This document shows, in pieces, positions 16,896 to 26,200 of a stretch of DNA of 64,000 nucleotides (position 1 is its first letter; every line of letters begins with the position of its first letter). A program made the translations under genes and the position numbers. Below the pieces are notes generated by a model that saw only the letters and a list, made by a program, of their open reading frames with translations, did no database searches and was not told the origin of the DNA. Origin of the DNA: BOG-1112 sp964611335 (GTDB taxonomy: Bacteria > Bdellovibrionota_B > Oligoflexia > Oligoflexales > Bog-1112); contig CAZSXR010000004.1 of NCBI GenBank assembly GCA_964611335.1, positions 137,095-201,094 on the forward strand, written 5' to 3'.

Positions 16896-18532
16896 AAGGA
16901 ACCCAAAACTCTCGAAATCTTCAATAGTGCTTTTTCACAAGAATCAGAATCTGATGCCACTATAGTTTTCAAACCTTCCTTGCATGCAACTGAGATCACT
17001 TCAGGAATATCCGAATATACGACTCCAAAAGCCTTAAGTTCGACGAGATGGGGGAGTTCCGTTTGGAAAACCCACTTCTTTGTTAGGGCTTTTTTTCGAA
17101 GGGATTTTTTTAATACTGAATCTTTCAAAACAATCAAAACACCTTTTGTAGTACGGTATTGATTAAAAACCACAGGTAAGACTTCGGCTCCTTTTGCTGA
17201 TAAGCAGAGATCTCTTTGCTTTTGTAGCACAGACATAATGGGAATAGGACTTATCTGAAGACGTTCTCGATAAAGTGGGAGAACCATTTCAAATACCGTT
17301 AGATTTCCACGGCGAAAATGCCTCAAAATTCCTTTGTGTGCAGTCACTACATCCTTCGCATAACTTAAACCTAAACCCGTCCCTTGGGATCGACCAAAAG
17401 TAAATTGTTCTTGATAGATCATCTCATCAAATTCCTGAGGAACACCATGACCATCATCAAAAACCTGTATATAGAGCTTTTGCTCTTTAGAAAACATACG
17501 AACACTCACATAGGTAGAACAGAAAGCTATAGCATTATGTAAAAGATTAGCAACGGCCCTTTCTATTTTATCTTTATCCAAAACGTAAGTTCTACCCTGC
17601 TCAATTTGTGAATGAAATCGTATTTTATGATTGCGCGCTTGTAACTTCGCCTCGTCTATAACGGTTTGCAAATCAAAATTCGAAATCTCGTACGGAGTTA
17701 TTGTTTTCAAATCCTTTTCATTCAAACTGTTGATCATAGAATGTACTCGACAGATCGAGGCTAAAAGTTTCGGTTTTAAATTTGTCAGTTCATTTTCATT
17801 TTCAACACGTAAAACTTCTTGAAAGACGAGAAGCGGAGACCTTAAATCGTGAGCCAAATAAGCTGCTATTTTTGATCTCGCTTTTTGCTCCGTAAATTCA
17901 GCCATTCTTTTTTTCAACCGAATAAATTCTTTTTGTAATGAACCAAGTTGAACAAGAGTTTCACCAAAACTTGTTTTCTCTCTAAATTTAAGTCCAGCTT
18001 CTTTCATAAATTTTTGCAAAGAGCGCCTCGAAGATTCTTCTGCATTCAAAGCAATAACCATAATCCCTGCAAGAACCAGCAAAAAACAAACAGCAATAGG
18101 TATAATTCCGTAAAAACTAGAACGAAAGGGTTTGCAAACATAAATGGAAAGGTTTTTAGATATGCTGGATTTATCTATAAAAGTTGTGCTACATGCTGCT
18201 GAAAATTCTTTCTTCTGAAATTCAAAAAGAATCCGATCTTGCTCTTTAATTTTCAAATGTAGATTTGGGAATTCTTGAATTATGCTTTCCGTAAAATTTC
18301 GATAGTCACCTTCTTTGATCTGTTCGAAATGAGCTTTAATCAAAGATTGTGAGAGTGCTCTCACGAAAATTTTATTCTCTTTCCAAGAAAGAGATAACAT
18401 TGAAACAACAGCCACAAAAACACAAAGAAAAGTGAGACCACTTATCAAAATGCTCAACTGTAAAGGATTACTTAATTTGAGAGTTGTAGGACGCAAAGCA
18501 AAGCCCTGTATGTCTTTTGAGGAAAAAACCAC
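16892..18532 (-). CDS. sensor histidine kinase with degenerate receiver-like tail
   Basis: A 546-residue membrane kinase: two helices (about 24-48 and 139-161) enclosing a 90-residue periplasmic sensor region, a linker, then the dimerisation/phosphoacceptor box AYLAHDLRSPLL (His near 228) and the ATPase domain with N box LLHNAIAF, G1 DDGHGVP and G2 GTGLGLSYAK. After about residue 410 an extra 135 residues follow with receiver-like strands (GVLIVLKDS, FGVVYSDIP) lacking the paired acidic residues of a working receiver. It forms an operon with the overlapping sigma-54 regulator, its likely partner. The start is GTG 18532 with no strong ribosome binding site. The signal is unknown. Confidence 0.85.
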   Translation of the reverse strand: MVFSSKDIQGFALRPTTLKLSNPLQLSILISGLTFLCVFVAVVSMLSLSWKENKIFVRALSQSLIKAHFEQIKEGDYRNFTESIIQEFPNLHLKIKEQDRILFEFQKKEFSAACSTTFIDKSSISKNLSIYVCKPFRSSFYGIIPIAVCFLLVLAGIMVIALNAEESSRRSLQKFMKEAGLKFREKTSFGETLVQLGSLQKEFIRLKKRMAEFTEQKARSKIAAYLAHDLRSPLLVFQEVLRVENENELTNLKPKLLASICRVHSMINSLNEKDLKTITPYEISNFDLQTVIDEAKLQARNHKIRFHSQIEQGRTYVLDKDKIERAVANLLHNAIAFCSTYVSVRMFSKEQKLYIQVFDDGHGVPQEFDEMIYQEQFTFGRSQGTGLGLSYAKDVVTAHKGILRHFRRGNLTVFEMVLPLYRERLQISPIPIMSVLQKQRDLCLSAKGAEVLPVVFNQYRTTKGVLIVLKDSVLKKSLRKKALTKKWVFQTELPHLVELKAFGVVYSDIPEVISVACKEGLKTIVASDSDSCEKALLKISRVLGSL

Positions 18533-18607
18533 TCATAGCTTAGTCTGCGAGGGGGCGCAACGATTGAAAAAGTTGGGGGGGTCTTTGTTTGTAGAATCTT
18601 TCAAACT

Positions 18608-19882
18608 TTAAAGCACAACAGTAGAACAAGCCGCCAACAAAGACTTTATTGTGTTCTGATCGGGGTCATAACTAGCTCCATAAGCGTCTCCACAGAAAAC
18701 TAGGCTCTTGGAGTTCATTTTAGAAGCATCATAGTCTTCAACCTGTTTGCGCGAATTGTAATGCGCATCGTGAGCCCAAGCCACAGGGCGTAGTGAAAGA
18801 AAATCTTCTAACGGATCTGGTAAACTCAATTGTTTGCAGATTTTTGTCTTTGATCTTTTCACTTGCTTAACTGCTTGAACAACACGCGGTGCATCGAGAA
18901 AGGTTTCGTAATCAATTAGACTTTGTATACAGTAGTGTCTTTTTGAAAGTTGAAAGACTTGGGTTTTCTCGCTGGGGATTAAAATTCTATCGGGCAAATC
19001 GAGATCTTTTTCAAAATATAAATTTAGAGAAACCGCACTCAAAGGTGAAAATTTTAATGCGAGATTGATCAGATTTACAGGCGCGTGATCTCGTTTCAAC
19101 CAATTGATAGCTTCCCATGGAGATTGGGCAACGACTAGAACTTTGGAATACACGTGTTCATTTTCTAAATGTAGGTCCCATTCTCCTTTCTCATAATTTG
19201 AATCCAGAATGGGTTTTCCCATCATGCATTCTGCCTCTGCCCAGTTTAGAATTTTTTCAATAAAATCATTCCAAGGACCACCAAAGAACCCTCTTTCAAT
19301 ATAGTGTGAACGTTGCTCAAAACTTTGAGACGTAGCAAACCAAGGATCCACAATACCAAGAGGAATACTCATGATGTTTAACACATCTAAAAAGGGGTCC
19401 TTTTTTGTGATATTTGCAGTCTTACCTAAAGATTGGTAATTGAATTCTTCACTTCGATTTTTGAATGTTTCAATAAATTTCTCCCACTGTTTAGCAGCTG
19501 AATTTCCACCAAGTATTTTTGCGAACTGCGAAGAACACACCTCGGAAAGGAGAATCTCATCAAGTTTCTTTCCTTGAAGAATAGCAAGTTTGTGTGGGGT
19601 TTCTTTCGGTAAACTGAAATCATCTTCGCTGGAAAAACAGCCCGCAAGGGTTCTATTTAAAAAATCGTAAAGCTCCAATGAAACATAGTGTAGACCACCA
19701 CTACCCAAATTTTCTTTCCCTTCGGGAACACGCAAACGACCGCCCAAACGCGATTCTTTTTCAAGCAATAGAATTTTAGCTGAAGGATGAATTTGACGAA
19801 AACGAGTGAGCGCAAGAAGACCCGCAAGGCCTGCGCCAGCTATTATAATGTCGAAGACGTTATCATTCTTTGTAGACTGCAT
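18608..19882 (-). CDS. FAD-dependent NAD(P)-binding oxidoreductase (amine-oxidase/desaturase type)
   Basis: A 424-residue flavoprotein. The N-terminal Rossmann dinucleotide motif is DIIIAGAGLAGLLAL, followed by an acidic end of strand two and SRLGGRLRV, the GG...R motif of flavin monoamine oxidases and protoporphyrinogen oxidase relatives. The C-terminal FCGDAYGASYDPDQ is the second FAD-contact block. The reaction cannot be assigned. It lies alone between the two-component operon and the divergent ABC exporter (109 bp gap), with which it may share a control region. Confidence 0.75.
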   Translation of the reverse strand: MQSTKNDNVFDIIIAGAGLAGLLALTRFRQIHPSAKILLLEKESRLGGRLRVPEGKENLGSGGLHYVSLELYDFLNRTLAGCFSSEDDFSLPKETPHKLAILQGKKLDEILLSEVCSSQFAKILGGNSAAKQWEKFIETFKNRSEEFNYQSLGKTANITKKDPFLDVLNIMSIPLGIVDPWFATSQSFEQRSHYIERGFFGGPWNDFIEKILNWAEAECMMGKPILDSNYEKGEWDLHLENEHVYSKVLVVAQSPWEAINWLKRDHAPVNLINLALKFSPLSAVSLNLYFEKDLDLPDRILIPSEKTQVFQLSKRHYCIQSLIDYETFLDAPRVVQAVKQVKRSKTKICKQLSLPDPLEDFLSLRPVAWAHDAHYNSRKQVEDYDASKMNSKSLVFCGDAYGASYDPDQNTIKSLLAACSTVVL

Positions 19883-19991
19883 TTTTTCCAGTGCAAAATT
19901 AGTTGGCTTACCTTAATTTCTCTAAAAGTATAGCATCGAATGGCGATGAAACCTCGATCTATAGATTTAAACCTCAAATTTTTTGAGTCGC

Positions 19992-20942
19992 ATGAACACT
20001 TACGAAAGACCTTTCTTACTACAGGCTGAAAACCTTGTGAAATACTATCAAGGTCTTCGAGCCGTGGATGATCTCTCCCTTCACGTTCGCAAAGGGGAAT
20101 GCTTCGCTCTACTAGGCCCCAATGGTGCTGGCAAAACTACAACGTGTGAAATGCTTGAAGGCCTTATCTCTCCAGACTCTGGAAAGATATCCATATGCGG
20201 AATGCAGTACCCGTCAGAAAGAAAGAACATACTTGAAAAGATCGGAGTTCAACTCCAAGAGACACAATTGTATAAAAAATATACAGTTTGTGAAACTCTT
20301 CAACTCTTTGCAAGTTTTTATCGCGAGCCAGAAAACAACGACAAGATTATCAATCTTCTACGATTGGAAGAGATCAAAGGCAAGAGACTGGAGCATCTTT
20401 CTGGAGGACAGCGTCAGGCTGTCTATCTTGCCTGTGCACTTATAAATCGTCCAAGCCTAGTATTTTTGGATGAACCGACAGCGGGCCTAGATCCCCGCGC
20501 TCGTCGCATGATATGGGACATTATCCATGGAGTGAAAGATGACGAGAGGGGGATCTTCCTGACGACGCATTACCTTGAAGAAGCAGAGAGATTAGCAGAT
20601 CGCATAGCCATTATGGACAAAGGAAAAATCATTGCCGAGGGAAGTCCATCAGAGTTGGTAGCAAAACATTGTCCTGGGGAAGTTTTACGCTTTGCTATTG
20701 AAGGCTCGGAGCAAGACATTGCAAGCAGAGGGGAAGAACTCAAGCTTCATTTGCCTTGGTTAGGGCAGGCCTTTAGAACAGAATTTGGATGGGAAATTCA
20801 CCTAGCTCAGGCAAGCAGATACATTCAGGAATTGACCTTAAAAGCAAGTCAATTGGGGACAATTTTGAATTCTTTTTATATTCGTCAGGCTTCACTCGAA
20901 GATGTGTTTTTGAAAATCACAGGAAGGACATTCGGCGAATGA
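19992..20942 (+). CDS. ABC-2 type exporter, ATP-binding subunit
   Basis: A 316-residue ABC ATPase: Walker A GPNGAGKTTT, signature LSGGQRQAVYL, Walker B LVFLDEPTAGLDP, and switch histidine in FLTTHYLEEAE. The region after 220 is the usual extra domain of DrrA/CcmA-like exporters of drugs, lipids or polysaccharide. TTG 19983 opens the frame; ATG 19992 is preferred as a normal start. The stop overlaps the permease start in ATGA, so the two are coupled and form one transporter. Confidence 0.9.
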   Translation: MNTYERPFLLQAENLVKYYQGLRAVDDLSLHVRKGECFALLGPNGAGKTTTCEMLEGLISPDSGKISICGMQYPSERKNILEKIGVQLQETQLYKKYTVCETLQLFASFYREPENNDKIINLLRLEEIKGKRLEHLSGGQRQAVYLACALINRPSLVFLDEPTAGLDPRARRMIWDIIHGVKDDERGIFLTTHYLEEAERLADRIAIMDKGKIIAEGSPSELVAKHCPGEVLRFAIEGSEQDIASRGEELKLHLPWLGQAFRTEFGWEIHLAQASRYIQELTLKASQLGTILNSFYIRQASLEDVFLKITGRTFGE

Positions 20943-21967
20943 ATTTCAGAAGTCTTTGGGAAATGACGAAAGGACGTTGGAGAGAATTTCGACGGGAGCC
21001 TTCTGCTTTCTTCTTCGTTATTGCAATGCCTCTTATTTGGATGTTGATTTTAGGACATGCCTTCAATCCTTCGAACAAAGAATTATATAGAGTAGGTTTT
21101 TTAGAACATGGAAACAGTGCTCTTGAGACGAAAATTAAAAATTTATTGAGTACAGATTCTAAAGTTCAATTTTTAAAATTTCCCGAGGATTTAAAGAAGG
21201 GAAATATTCCTGTTTATCTTGAAGTTCAAAATGAAGCGATTCTTTACCATCAGAACATTAACCATCGGGACGCTGATATCACCCGAAGATGGGTGAATGA
21301 TCTTATTCAATCCGAGATGGGGAGAAAAGATCCAATCCCGAGCGAAACGATTCATGCAAATGTTGGTGAAGAACGTTATGTCGATTTTCTTATTCCAGGC
21401 TTGCTCGCATTGAGCTTGTTCACAACATCACTCTTTGGAACGGGAATGACGATTGTTGCCAATCGTCGAGAGAATTTACTCAAACGTTATGCAGCAACAC
21501 CTATGAACACTATGGAGTTCATAGTTTCTCACATCTTTGGCCGTTTTTTGATTTTCGCCATTGAGTTTTCCGTCCTTGCCCTTGGTGGCTTTCTCTTTTT
21601 CAGATTCCAAGTCGCAGGATCTTGGTTGGACTACTTACTTGTAGGTATGTGCGGTGTCGCTTGTTTTACCGCCTTAAGTACTTTATTTAGTTCGAGAACA
21701 AAAAATACCGCACTTTATAATGGTATGGTTAACCTTGTAACGCTTACGATGATGTTCCCTGCTGGTATTTGGTTTCCTAAGACCTACTTACCCGACTGGA
21801 TGCAAAAAGCTGCGGAATATTTACCTTTAACTGCTTTAGTTGAAGCACTTCGAGCCGTTGCACTGGAAGGTCAGAAGTTGGCAAACCTTAGCGGTCCCCT
21901 TCTTGTTTTATTTTTTTACACAGCCCTTTCTGCTTTGCTGGCTCGAAAACTTTTCCGTTGGTATTAA
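20939..21967 (+). CDS. ABC-2 type exporter, permease subunit
   Basis: A 342-residue permease of the ABC-2 family: one N-terminal helix (FFFVIAMPLIWMLILG), an extracytoplasmic domain of about 130 residues, then five helices including LIPGLLALSLFTTSLFGTG and the final segment before RKLFRWY. The YVDFLIPGLLAL and ENLLKRYAATPM stretches are typical of the family. The frame is open from 20789, but the ATG at 20939 overlapping the ATPase stop is the natural start. The cargo is unknown. Confidence 0.88.
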   Translation: MNFRSLWEMTKGRWREFRREPSAFFFVIAMPLIWMLILGHAFNPSNKELYRVGFLEHGNSALETKIKNLLSTDSKVQFLKFPEDLKKGNIPVYLEVQNEAILYHQNINHRDADITRRWVNDLIQSEMGRKDPIPSETIHANVGEERYVDFLIPGLLALSLFTTSLFGTGMTIVANRRENLLKRYAATPMNTMEFIVSHIFGRFLIFAIEFSVLALGGFLFFRFQVAGSWLDYLLVGMCGVACFTALSTLFSSRTKNTALYNGMVNLVTLTMMFPAGIWFPKTYLPDWMQKAAEYLPLTALVEALRAVALEGQKLANLSGPLLVLFFYTALSALLARKLFRWY

Positions 21968-22001
21968 TTTGACCCGCGGACAATTTTTTTGCGAAGGCAA
22001 G

Positions 22002-22030
22002 TTGACGTAATCCCAACATAAGGCTACAAA
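22002..22030 (+). promoter_or_regulatory. promoter of tRNA-Pro
   Basis: TTGACG (22002-22007) and TACAAA (22025-22030) are spaced by 17 bp, 18 bp before the tRNA start. Confidence 0.6.
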
Positions 22031-22047
22031 GGAGCTTCTCATCACTC

Positions 22048-22123
22048 CGGGGCGTAGCGCAGTTGGTAGCGCGCGTGGTTTGGGACCATGAGGTCGCAGG
22101 TTCGACTCCTGTCGCCCCGACCA
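22048..22123 (+). tRNA. tRNA-Pro (anticodon TGG)
   Basis: A complete cloverleaf with acceptor pairs CGGGGCG/CGCCCCG, D-arm AGCGCAGTTGGTAGCGC, anticodon loop GTTTGGGAC reading TGG, T-arm GCAGGTTCGACTCCTGT and encoded CCA (22121-22123). Its 3' part (from 22101) is the left copy of the 27-bp repeat bounding the integrated element and remains intact after integration. Confidence 0.97.
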
Positions 22124-22127
22124 GTTT
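22101..22127 (+). repeat. attL-type direct repeat (27 bp)
   Basis: Begins TTCGACTCCTG, runs through the tRNA-Pro acceptor and CCA and ends AGTTT. Identical over 27 bp to 30738-30764; the sequences diverge on both sides. Confidence 0.93.
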
Positions 22128-22193
22128 TGTATCGAGAAATTCCACAGAAAATTTGAAGAAGTTACGAATCTGTTAAACTTTTGTTAAACAGAC

Positions 22194-22226
22194 AAAAAAT
22201 GCCGACTCTTGAGTCGGCATTTTTTA
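22194..22226. terminator. bidirectional rho-independent terminator
   Basis: GCCGACTC (22201-22208) and GAGTCGGC (22211-22218) form a perfect stem with a 2-nt gap, flanked by six A residues before and T runs after. It ends transcription from the integrase (its stop codon is at 22224-22226) and from the tRNA side. Confidence 0.88.
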
Positions 22227-23324
22227 TTTCACTAAACTCAAAACTTTCCCCCCAACATTTGGCGCAAAATCTAAACACTCTGTCGCTCCACTCAAATAAT
22301 TTGGCGAAAGGTGAGCATACCTTTCCGTCATTGCTGAAGTGGAATGACCCAATAATTTTTGAACATCATAAAGTGGTTTACCTTGCATGACCAAATTCGA
22401 AGCGAAAGTATGACGTAGATCATGAAAGCGAATCAAAGAAACTCCTGCTCGTTTAGACAAACGTGCAATCACTCTGTACGAGTGTGACCAATCGAAAACA
22501 GGAACAACATATTCTGAACATTCAGGTTTGTTTTTTTGTTCTACAAGCACATCAAAAAGTGTTTGATTGATAGGTACAATACGATCCTTCTTACCCTTTG
22601 TTCTATCGATAATTCTCTTTTCAACATGACAGTAAAGACGTTTCACAAGAATCACTCTTCTATTCAAATCTACACAATCCCATTTCAAAGCTCTTATTTC
22701 ACCTCTTCTCATTCCCGTATTCAATGCAACCACAAAAACGGGATAAATTTCAGGTTGCGTAGCAAGAACAAATTCCATAAATTTCAAAACTTCATCTCTA
22801 GTCCAAAATGTTGCTTCTCTTTTTTGCAATTTAAAACCAGAAATATATTGAGTCTCATTTCGTTCTAAATATTTCCAACGACATGCATCATTCAATATTT
22901 TTCTAAAAAGATGCAAACAATTGTTGCAAGTTTTTGGCGCTAAACCTGATTTTTCTTTCAAATCATTTAACCATTTTTCAATAGCTTCTTGAGAAAGCTC
23001 GTTTAATCGAAGCCTTCCAAAAACAGGAACAATTTGATTTGCAATAATTTGACGATCAAGTTTTACTGAAGATTGTGTTTTGTGCTTTACAGCATAGTGT
23101 TCTAACCAATGCTCACAAAACTGTTTTAATGTTGTATTTGAATTTTCAAGTATGGTCTGTCTAACACTTATAGGAGCTGCTTGAAGTACATGTTTCTGCT
23201 CAAGCTCCCAATTTTCAGCATCAATTTTTCTTTTAAATGTTTTGCTAATTTGTTTTCTGTTTGGTGTAAGTATACTAGCAAGATATCGAACACCAGATTT
23301 CATTACACGTTTATGAATCGACAT
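22224..23324 (-). CDS. tyrosine recombinase (integrase) of the tRNA-Pro element
   Basis: A 366-residue phage-type integrase: N-terminal arm-binding region, core-binding SAM-like domain (about 65-165), catalytic domain (about 170-345) with box I arginine in LNTGMRRGEIRALKW, HDLRHTFAS, the GHS of LLGHSTSAMTE and the nucleophile tyrosine in RYAHLSP. All catalytic residues are visible. It faces attL and ends in the terminator there, the usual position for an integrase acting on the tRNA end. A GGAG lies 6 nt before the ATG. It should catalyse integration and excision together with the small Xis-like protein encoded upstream. Confidence 0.95.
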   Translation of the reverse strand: MSIHKRVMKSGVRYLASILTPNRKQISKTFKRKIDAENWELEQKHVLQAAPISVRQTILENSNTTLKQFCEHWLEHYAVKHKTQSSVKLDRQIIANQIVPVFGRLRLNELSQEAIEKWLNDLKEKSGLAPKTCNNCLHLFRKILNDACRWKYLERNETQYISGFKLQKREATFWTRDEVLKFMEFVLATQPEIYPVFVVALNTGMRRGEIRALKWDCVDLNRRVILVKRLYCHVEKRIIDRTKGKKDRIVPINQTLFDVLVEQKNKPECSEYVVPVFDWSHSYRVIARLSKRAGVSLIRFHDLRHTFASNLVMQGKPLYDVQKLLGHSTSAMTERYAHLSPNYLSGATECLDFAPNVGGKVLSLVK

Positions 23325-23616
23325 AGAAACTCCATTTTAGAAGCTCTTTCCGTTCGATCCAAAGCCCACTATTTACTTTTCAAAGAACACACTTCAGGCT
23401 AAAGGCTCTAAACAGAAAGAGCAAGATCTGCAACAACAACGATGTTTGTGAATTAATGAATTCGCCCTTACGGGCTCAGTTATTTGTGCTCGCTTACGCG
23501 AGCGGGGGTCGCATGTCGTGCATACACACGACCCGTCATCTCGAGCGGAGTCGGGACACGCGTAGCGTGGACCGACGAAGTCGAGAGATCTCAGACGAAG
23601 CTCTCGCGTAGAAACA
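23325..23616. repeat. cluster of GC-rich hairpins between xis-like gene and integrase
   Basis: No gene is seen. From 23464 several hairpins follow each other: GCCC-TTAC-GGGC (23464-23475), GCTCGC-TTAC-GCGAGC (23488-23503), GGGTCG/CGACCC (23506-23534) with GTCGTG/CACGAC inside, a compound hairpin closed by CTCGA/TCGAG (23540-23585) holding ACGC-GTA-GCGT, and GAGAG/CTCTC near 23583-23606. They stand out by high GC against their surroundings and resemble extragenic palindromic repeats. Lying within the int-xis transcript and next to attL, they could be attachment-related sites, mRNA structures or inserted repeats. Confidence 0.6.
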
Positions 23617-23835
23617 TCAACGCCCCTGCTTCTCCTCTAACCATTCCTGAACATCACCCCAACGGTAACGGACAAGATGAGGACCAATCTTCAAACCTCG
23701 TAAATAACCGATGAAATGCCATCGCCTGATAGTCTTCGCGGAAACATGCAGAGCCTTTGCCAACTCTGTGGTGTTCAACAAAGTATCTTCTTTGATTTCA
23801 TTGTTAAGATTAAACGTGTACACTGCCTTCTTCAT
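23617..23835 (-). CDS. AlpA/Xis-like helix-turn-helix protein
   Basis: 72 residues with one winged helix-turn-helix of the excisionase/MerR-like type: NTTELAKALHVSAKTIRRW, then LKIGPHLVRYRWGDVQEWL. Such proteins in integrative elements act as excisionases or activate the integrase gene. It lies between replication protein and integrase on the same strand; AAAGGAGTTAAC precedes the ATG. The role as directionality factor is inferred from family and position. Confidence 0.82.
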   Translation of the reverse strand: MKKAVYTFNLNNEIKEDTLLNTTELAKALHVSAKTIRRWHFIGYLRGLKIGPHLVRYRWGDVQEWLEEKQGR

Positions 23836-23866
23836 GTTAACTCCTTTAACCGGGGTGTTAATAAAA

Positions 23867-26200
23867 TCATCGGAATTGCGTCAACAATTCCGATGAACCT
23901 AAACTTGGATTGATTCGAATCACTTCTGTTAATTTCAAACCAGATTTCACAGTTTCTATTTTTATCCATCCTGCATCCTCCAATATGCACAACGCAGGTT
24001 CAAGCTCACTCAAAGAACGAAGAAGTGTCCACTGACGTCTGTAAATCGAACGTAAAGAATCACCATCTTGAATTTGATTATGTGCAATCTTTTTAGCAAG
24101 AACATGAGCAGCTTTGAGATTCGGAAACAAAAGATCAGCATAAACTTTCTTCGCATGAAGTTCTAAGAAAGAAGCCCACTTTAAAGCTAGTCGGATAGAA
24201 CCAACTTGAATCTCGTCAGTAATATTTATCTCTGCTTGTGCGTAATTTTCGATCAAATGAAAGATAAGTGCTAACGAAGGTACAAGTGAACGAAATTTTG
24301 CTAAGTGTGATTCGAAAACTGGTGACTTTGAATCAGGAGATCTCAAACGAGATTCTAGTTGCATCCTCCATTCATCAAAAATAACTTGAGCATCCTTACT
24401 GAAATGTAGACCACAAAGCAAAGAGTGTTCTGGAGCGTTAACTATTTTTATATTTGCAAGTGCAGAAAATACTTTCTGCGCAATTTCTGCAGCTTCTTTG
24501 TTAGGTCTACGATCTACATTGCGCCATTTTTTTTGAATATCAGGATACACGAGTATTTGAAAACGTTGAAGTAGACCATCATCACCATAGTTGTTTGTAA
24601 TTTGATTAAGGTATGCATCAATTTTTGATGGTTGAAGACCACCAAAAATTGAAAGACACAATGCAGGTACATGTAGAGTGCCTCTACCAATCCTATCTAC
24701 AGTAAAAGAACCATAGCCATTCCATGATTCAAGATAAAATTCTCGATCACCTTCTCGTCCTGATTTCTGTAGCGATTTAAGCCACCCAGATAACTCATCA
24801 CGAAGTACAAGTATACCTTTAGGATTTTCTTTAATTAAACATGCAAGCTTTTCAACGGTGGCGTCATTAGTTTTAAAACGTTTTTCAATAATAAAATTTG
24901 ATTCTAACTCCTCGAGAGTTTTCTCAAGATCTTGTCGAAGAGGATCTACATCATGGAAATTACCTTTTCTTGTTGCTTTTTTAATTAATTCTTTAAGTCC
25001 ATCTATTTTAGCTTTAAGAATTTCTTCTTTTGTTTTTACTCCAACTTTTCCACTTTCAAATTCTTTTTGAGCTTTGTTGGTTAGAAAATCTACTGGCCTC
25101 AGCGCTTCTGCTATGGCAGGTGATTTAAAAAAGCCAGGTCTTGCAATAATTGCTCCCCATAGATTCGGAACTACATGCCAATCATCTTTTTGTTTAGGGT
25201 GAATACCTATCTGTCTTCCGATGACAGATGAAATTCCAACGAGTGCCGGACTTGCTATGAATTCAATAGGAACCTGCATTCGCTCTGAGATGTCTCCCAT
25301 CCATAATCGTAAAGGCTCTGGAATATAGTCAAGAGATAATGAAGGGACTTGAGTATCACTCTTCGGTAACTGTAAAAGTTTAGACCATACATTATTTTTC
25401 GTTTCATATTTTGAGATACTTTTCGCAATAGCACGGACTTCTTCATTTGCAAGGGGACTCGCACAAATTGTATTGTTTAGAGCAGTAAGAGCTTGTTGGA
25501 TTCCACTTTCTTCAAGACCATGTTTACGAAGTAAACCCGCAACACTTGTAAGTGTGTTGTTTCTTGTTCCAGAAGGAATGTGACTGTTGCCATGAAGAGA
25601 AATCACATTTTCATTTTCACTAAAAATAAGTGTATCAATACACTTTGGTAATTCGGCAATCTGAGTCGTAGTTGGATCTTCATTCCATTCGTATAAATTC
25701 CCTGAGCAATGATAACTCCCAGGCGCAACAACATAACCATCCTCTCCACGAATATCGACTCCAGGAAGAATCCCTACTTTGTTCTTGATTATTTTTTTTG
25801 ATGAAAAATATAAATGAAATCCATTTCCACCAGTTATTGCTTTAAGTGTGTGAGGAATATTTTCATTCACACTCCACGCCTCCCACGCTTTATCACCTCC
25901 GTGTCGTGGATCTATGTCAATGACAACAAGTCCTGATTTACTTCCTGTTGCAATTCCAATATTTGCATCAGGCCACATCTGCCACCATTTGTTAGTCACG
26001 TTTAAGTCGATACTTGCATCTTTAGAGCCACTCTTAGTTCGTGGATGCTTTGCAGGACTTGAACAATTCTTCCTCAAACAACCACATTCACCAGAATCTG
26101 TGGGGCTATGAAGAGGAATAATTGGCCATCCGCGATCTACATAATACCTCGCCCACTCTGGAATAGAGTTCTTTGGATCTTGAAAAACTTTTTCACGCAT
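23867..26200 (-). CDS. Prim-Pol primase/DUF3987 replication protein of the element
   Basis: A 777-residue protein. Residues about 15-190 form the bifunctional primase-polymerase domain: metal-binding LVVIDIDPRHGG and GGNGFHLYFS. Residues about 205-265 resemble the primase C-terminal helix bundle (LTSVAGLLRKHGLEESG). From about 290 to 720 a DUF3987-type, helicase-like ATPase region follows with IARPGFFKSPAIAEAL in place of Walker A and GILVLRDELSGWLKSL as Walker B. A CGCLRKNC cluster near residue 40 may bind zinc. It should prime and unwind the element's own DNA. AAGGA precedes the ATG. Divergent from the XRE regulator across 112 bp with palindromic sites. Confidence 0.85.
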   Translation of the reverse strand: MREKVFQDPKNSIPEWARYYVDRGWPIIPLHSPTDSGECGCLRKNCSSPAKHPRTKSGSKDASIDLNVTNKWWQMWPDANIGIATGSKSGLVVIDIDPRHGGDKAWEAWSVNENIPHTLKAITGGNGFHLYFSSKKIIKNKVGILPGVDIRGEDGYVVAPGSYHCSGNLYEWNEDPTTTQIAELPKCIDTLIFSENENVISLHGNSHIPSGTRNNTLTSVAGLLRKHGLEESGIQQALTALNNTICASPLANEEVRAIAKSISKYETKNNVWSKLLQLPKSDTQVPSLSLDYIPEPLRLWMGDISERMQVPIEFIASPALVGISSVIGRQIGIHPKQKDDWHVVPNLWGAIIARPGFFKSPAIAEALRPVDFLTNKAQKEFESGKVGVKTKEEILKAKIDGLKELIKKATRKGNFHDVDPLRQDLEKTLEELESNFIIEKRFKTNDATVEKLACLIKENPKGILVLRDELSGWLKSLQKSGREGDREFYLESWNGYGSFTVDRIGRGTLHVPALCLSIFGGLQPSKIDAYLNQITNNYGDDGLLQRFQILVYPDIQKKWRNVDRRPNKEAAEIAQKVFSALANIKIVNAPEHSLLCGLHFSKDAQVIFDEWRMQLESRLRSPDSKSPVFESHLAKFRSLVPSLALIFHLIENYAQAEINITDEIQVGSIRLALKWASFLELHAKKVYADLLFPNLKAAHVLAKKIAHNQIQDGDSLRSIYRRQWTLLRSLSELEPALCILEDAGWIKIETVKSGLKLTEVIRINPSLGSSELLTQFR

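Noticed and set aside
21888..22145. Minus-strand open frame of 85 codons over tRNA-Pro
   Set aside because: It is the antisense of the tRNA and the ABC permease end; such frames are a known annotation artefact of tRNA regions.
23464..23612. CRISPR array
   Set aside because: The hairpins differ in sequence and spacing; no regular repeat-spacer pattern and no cas genes.
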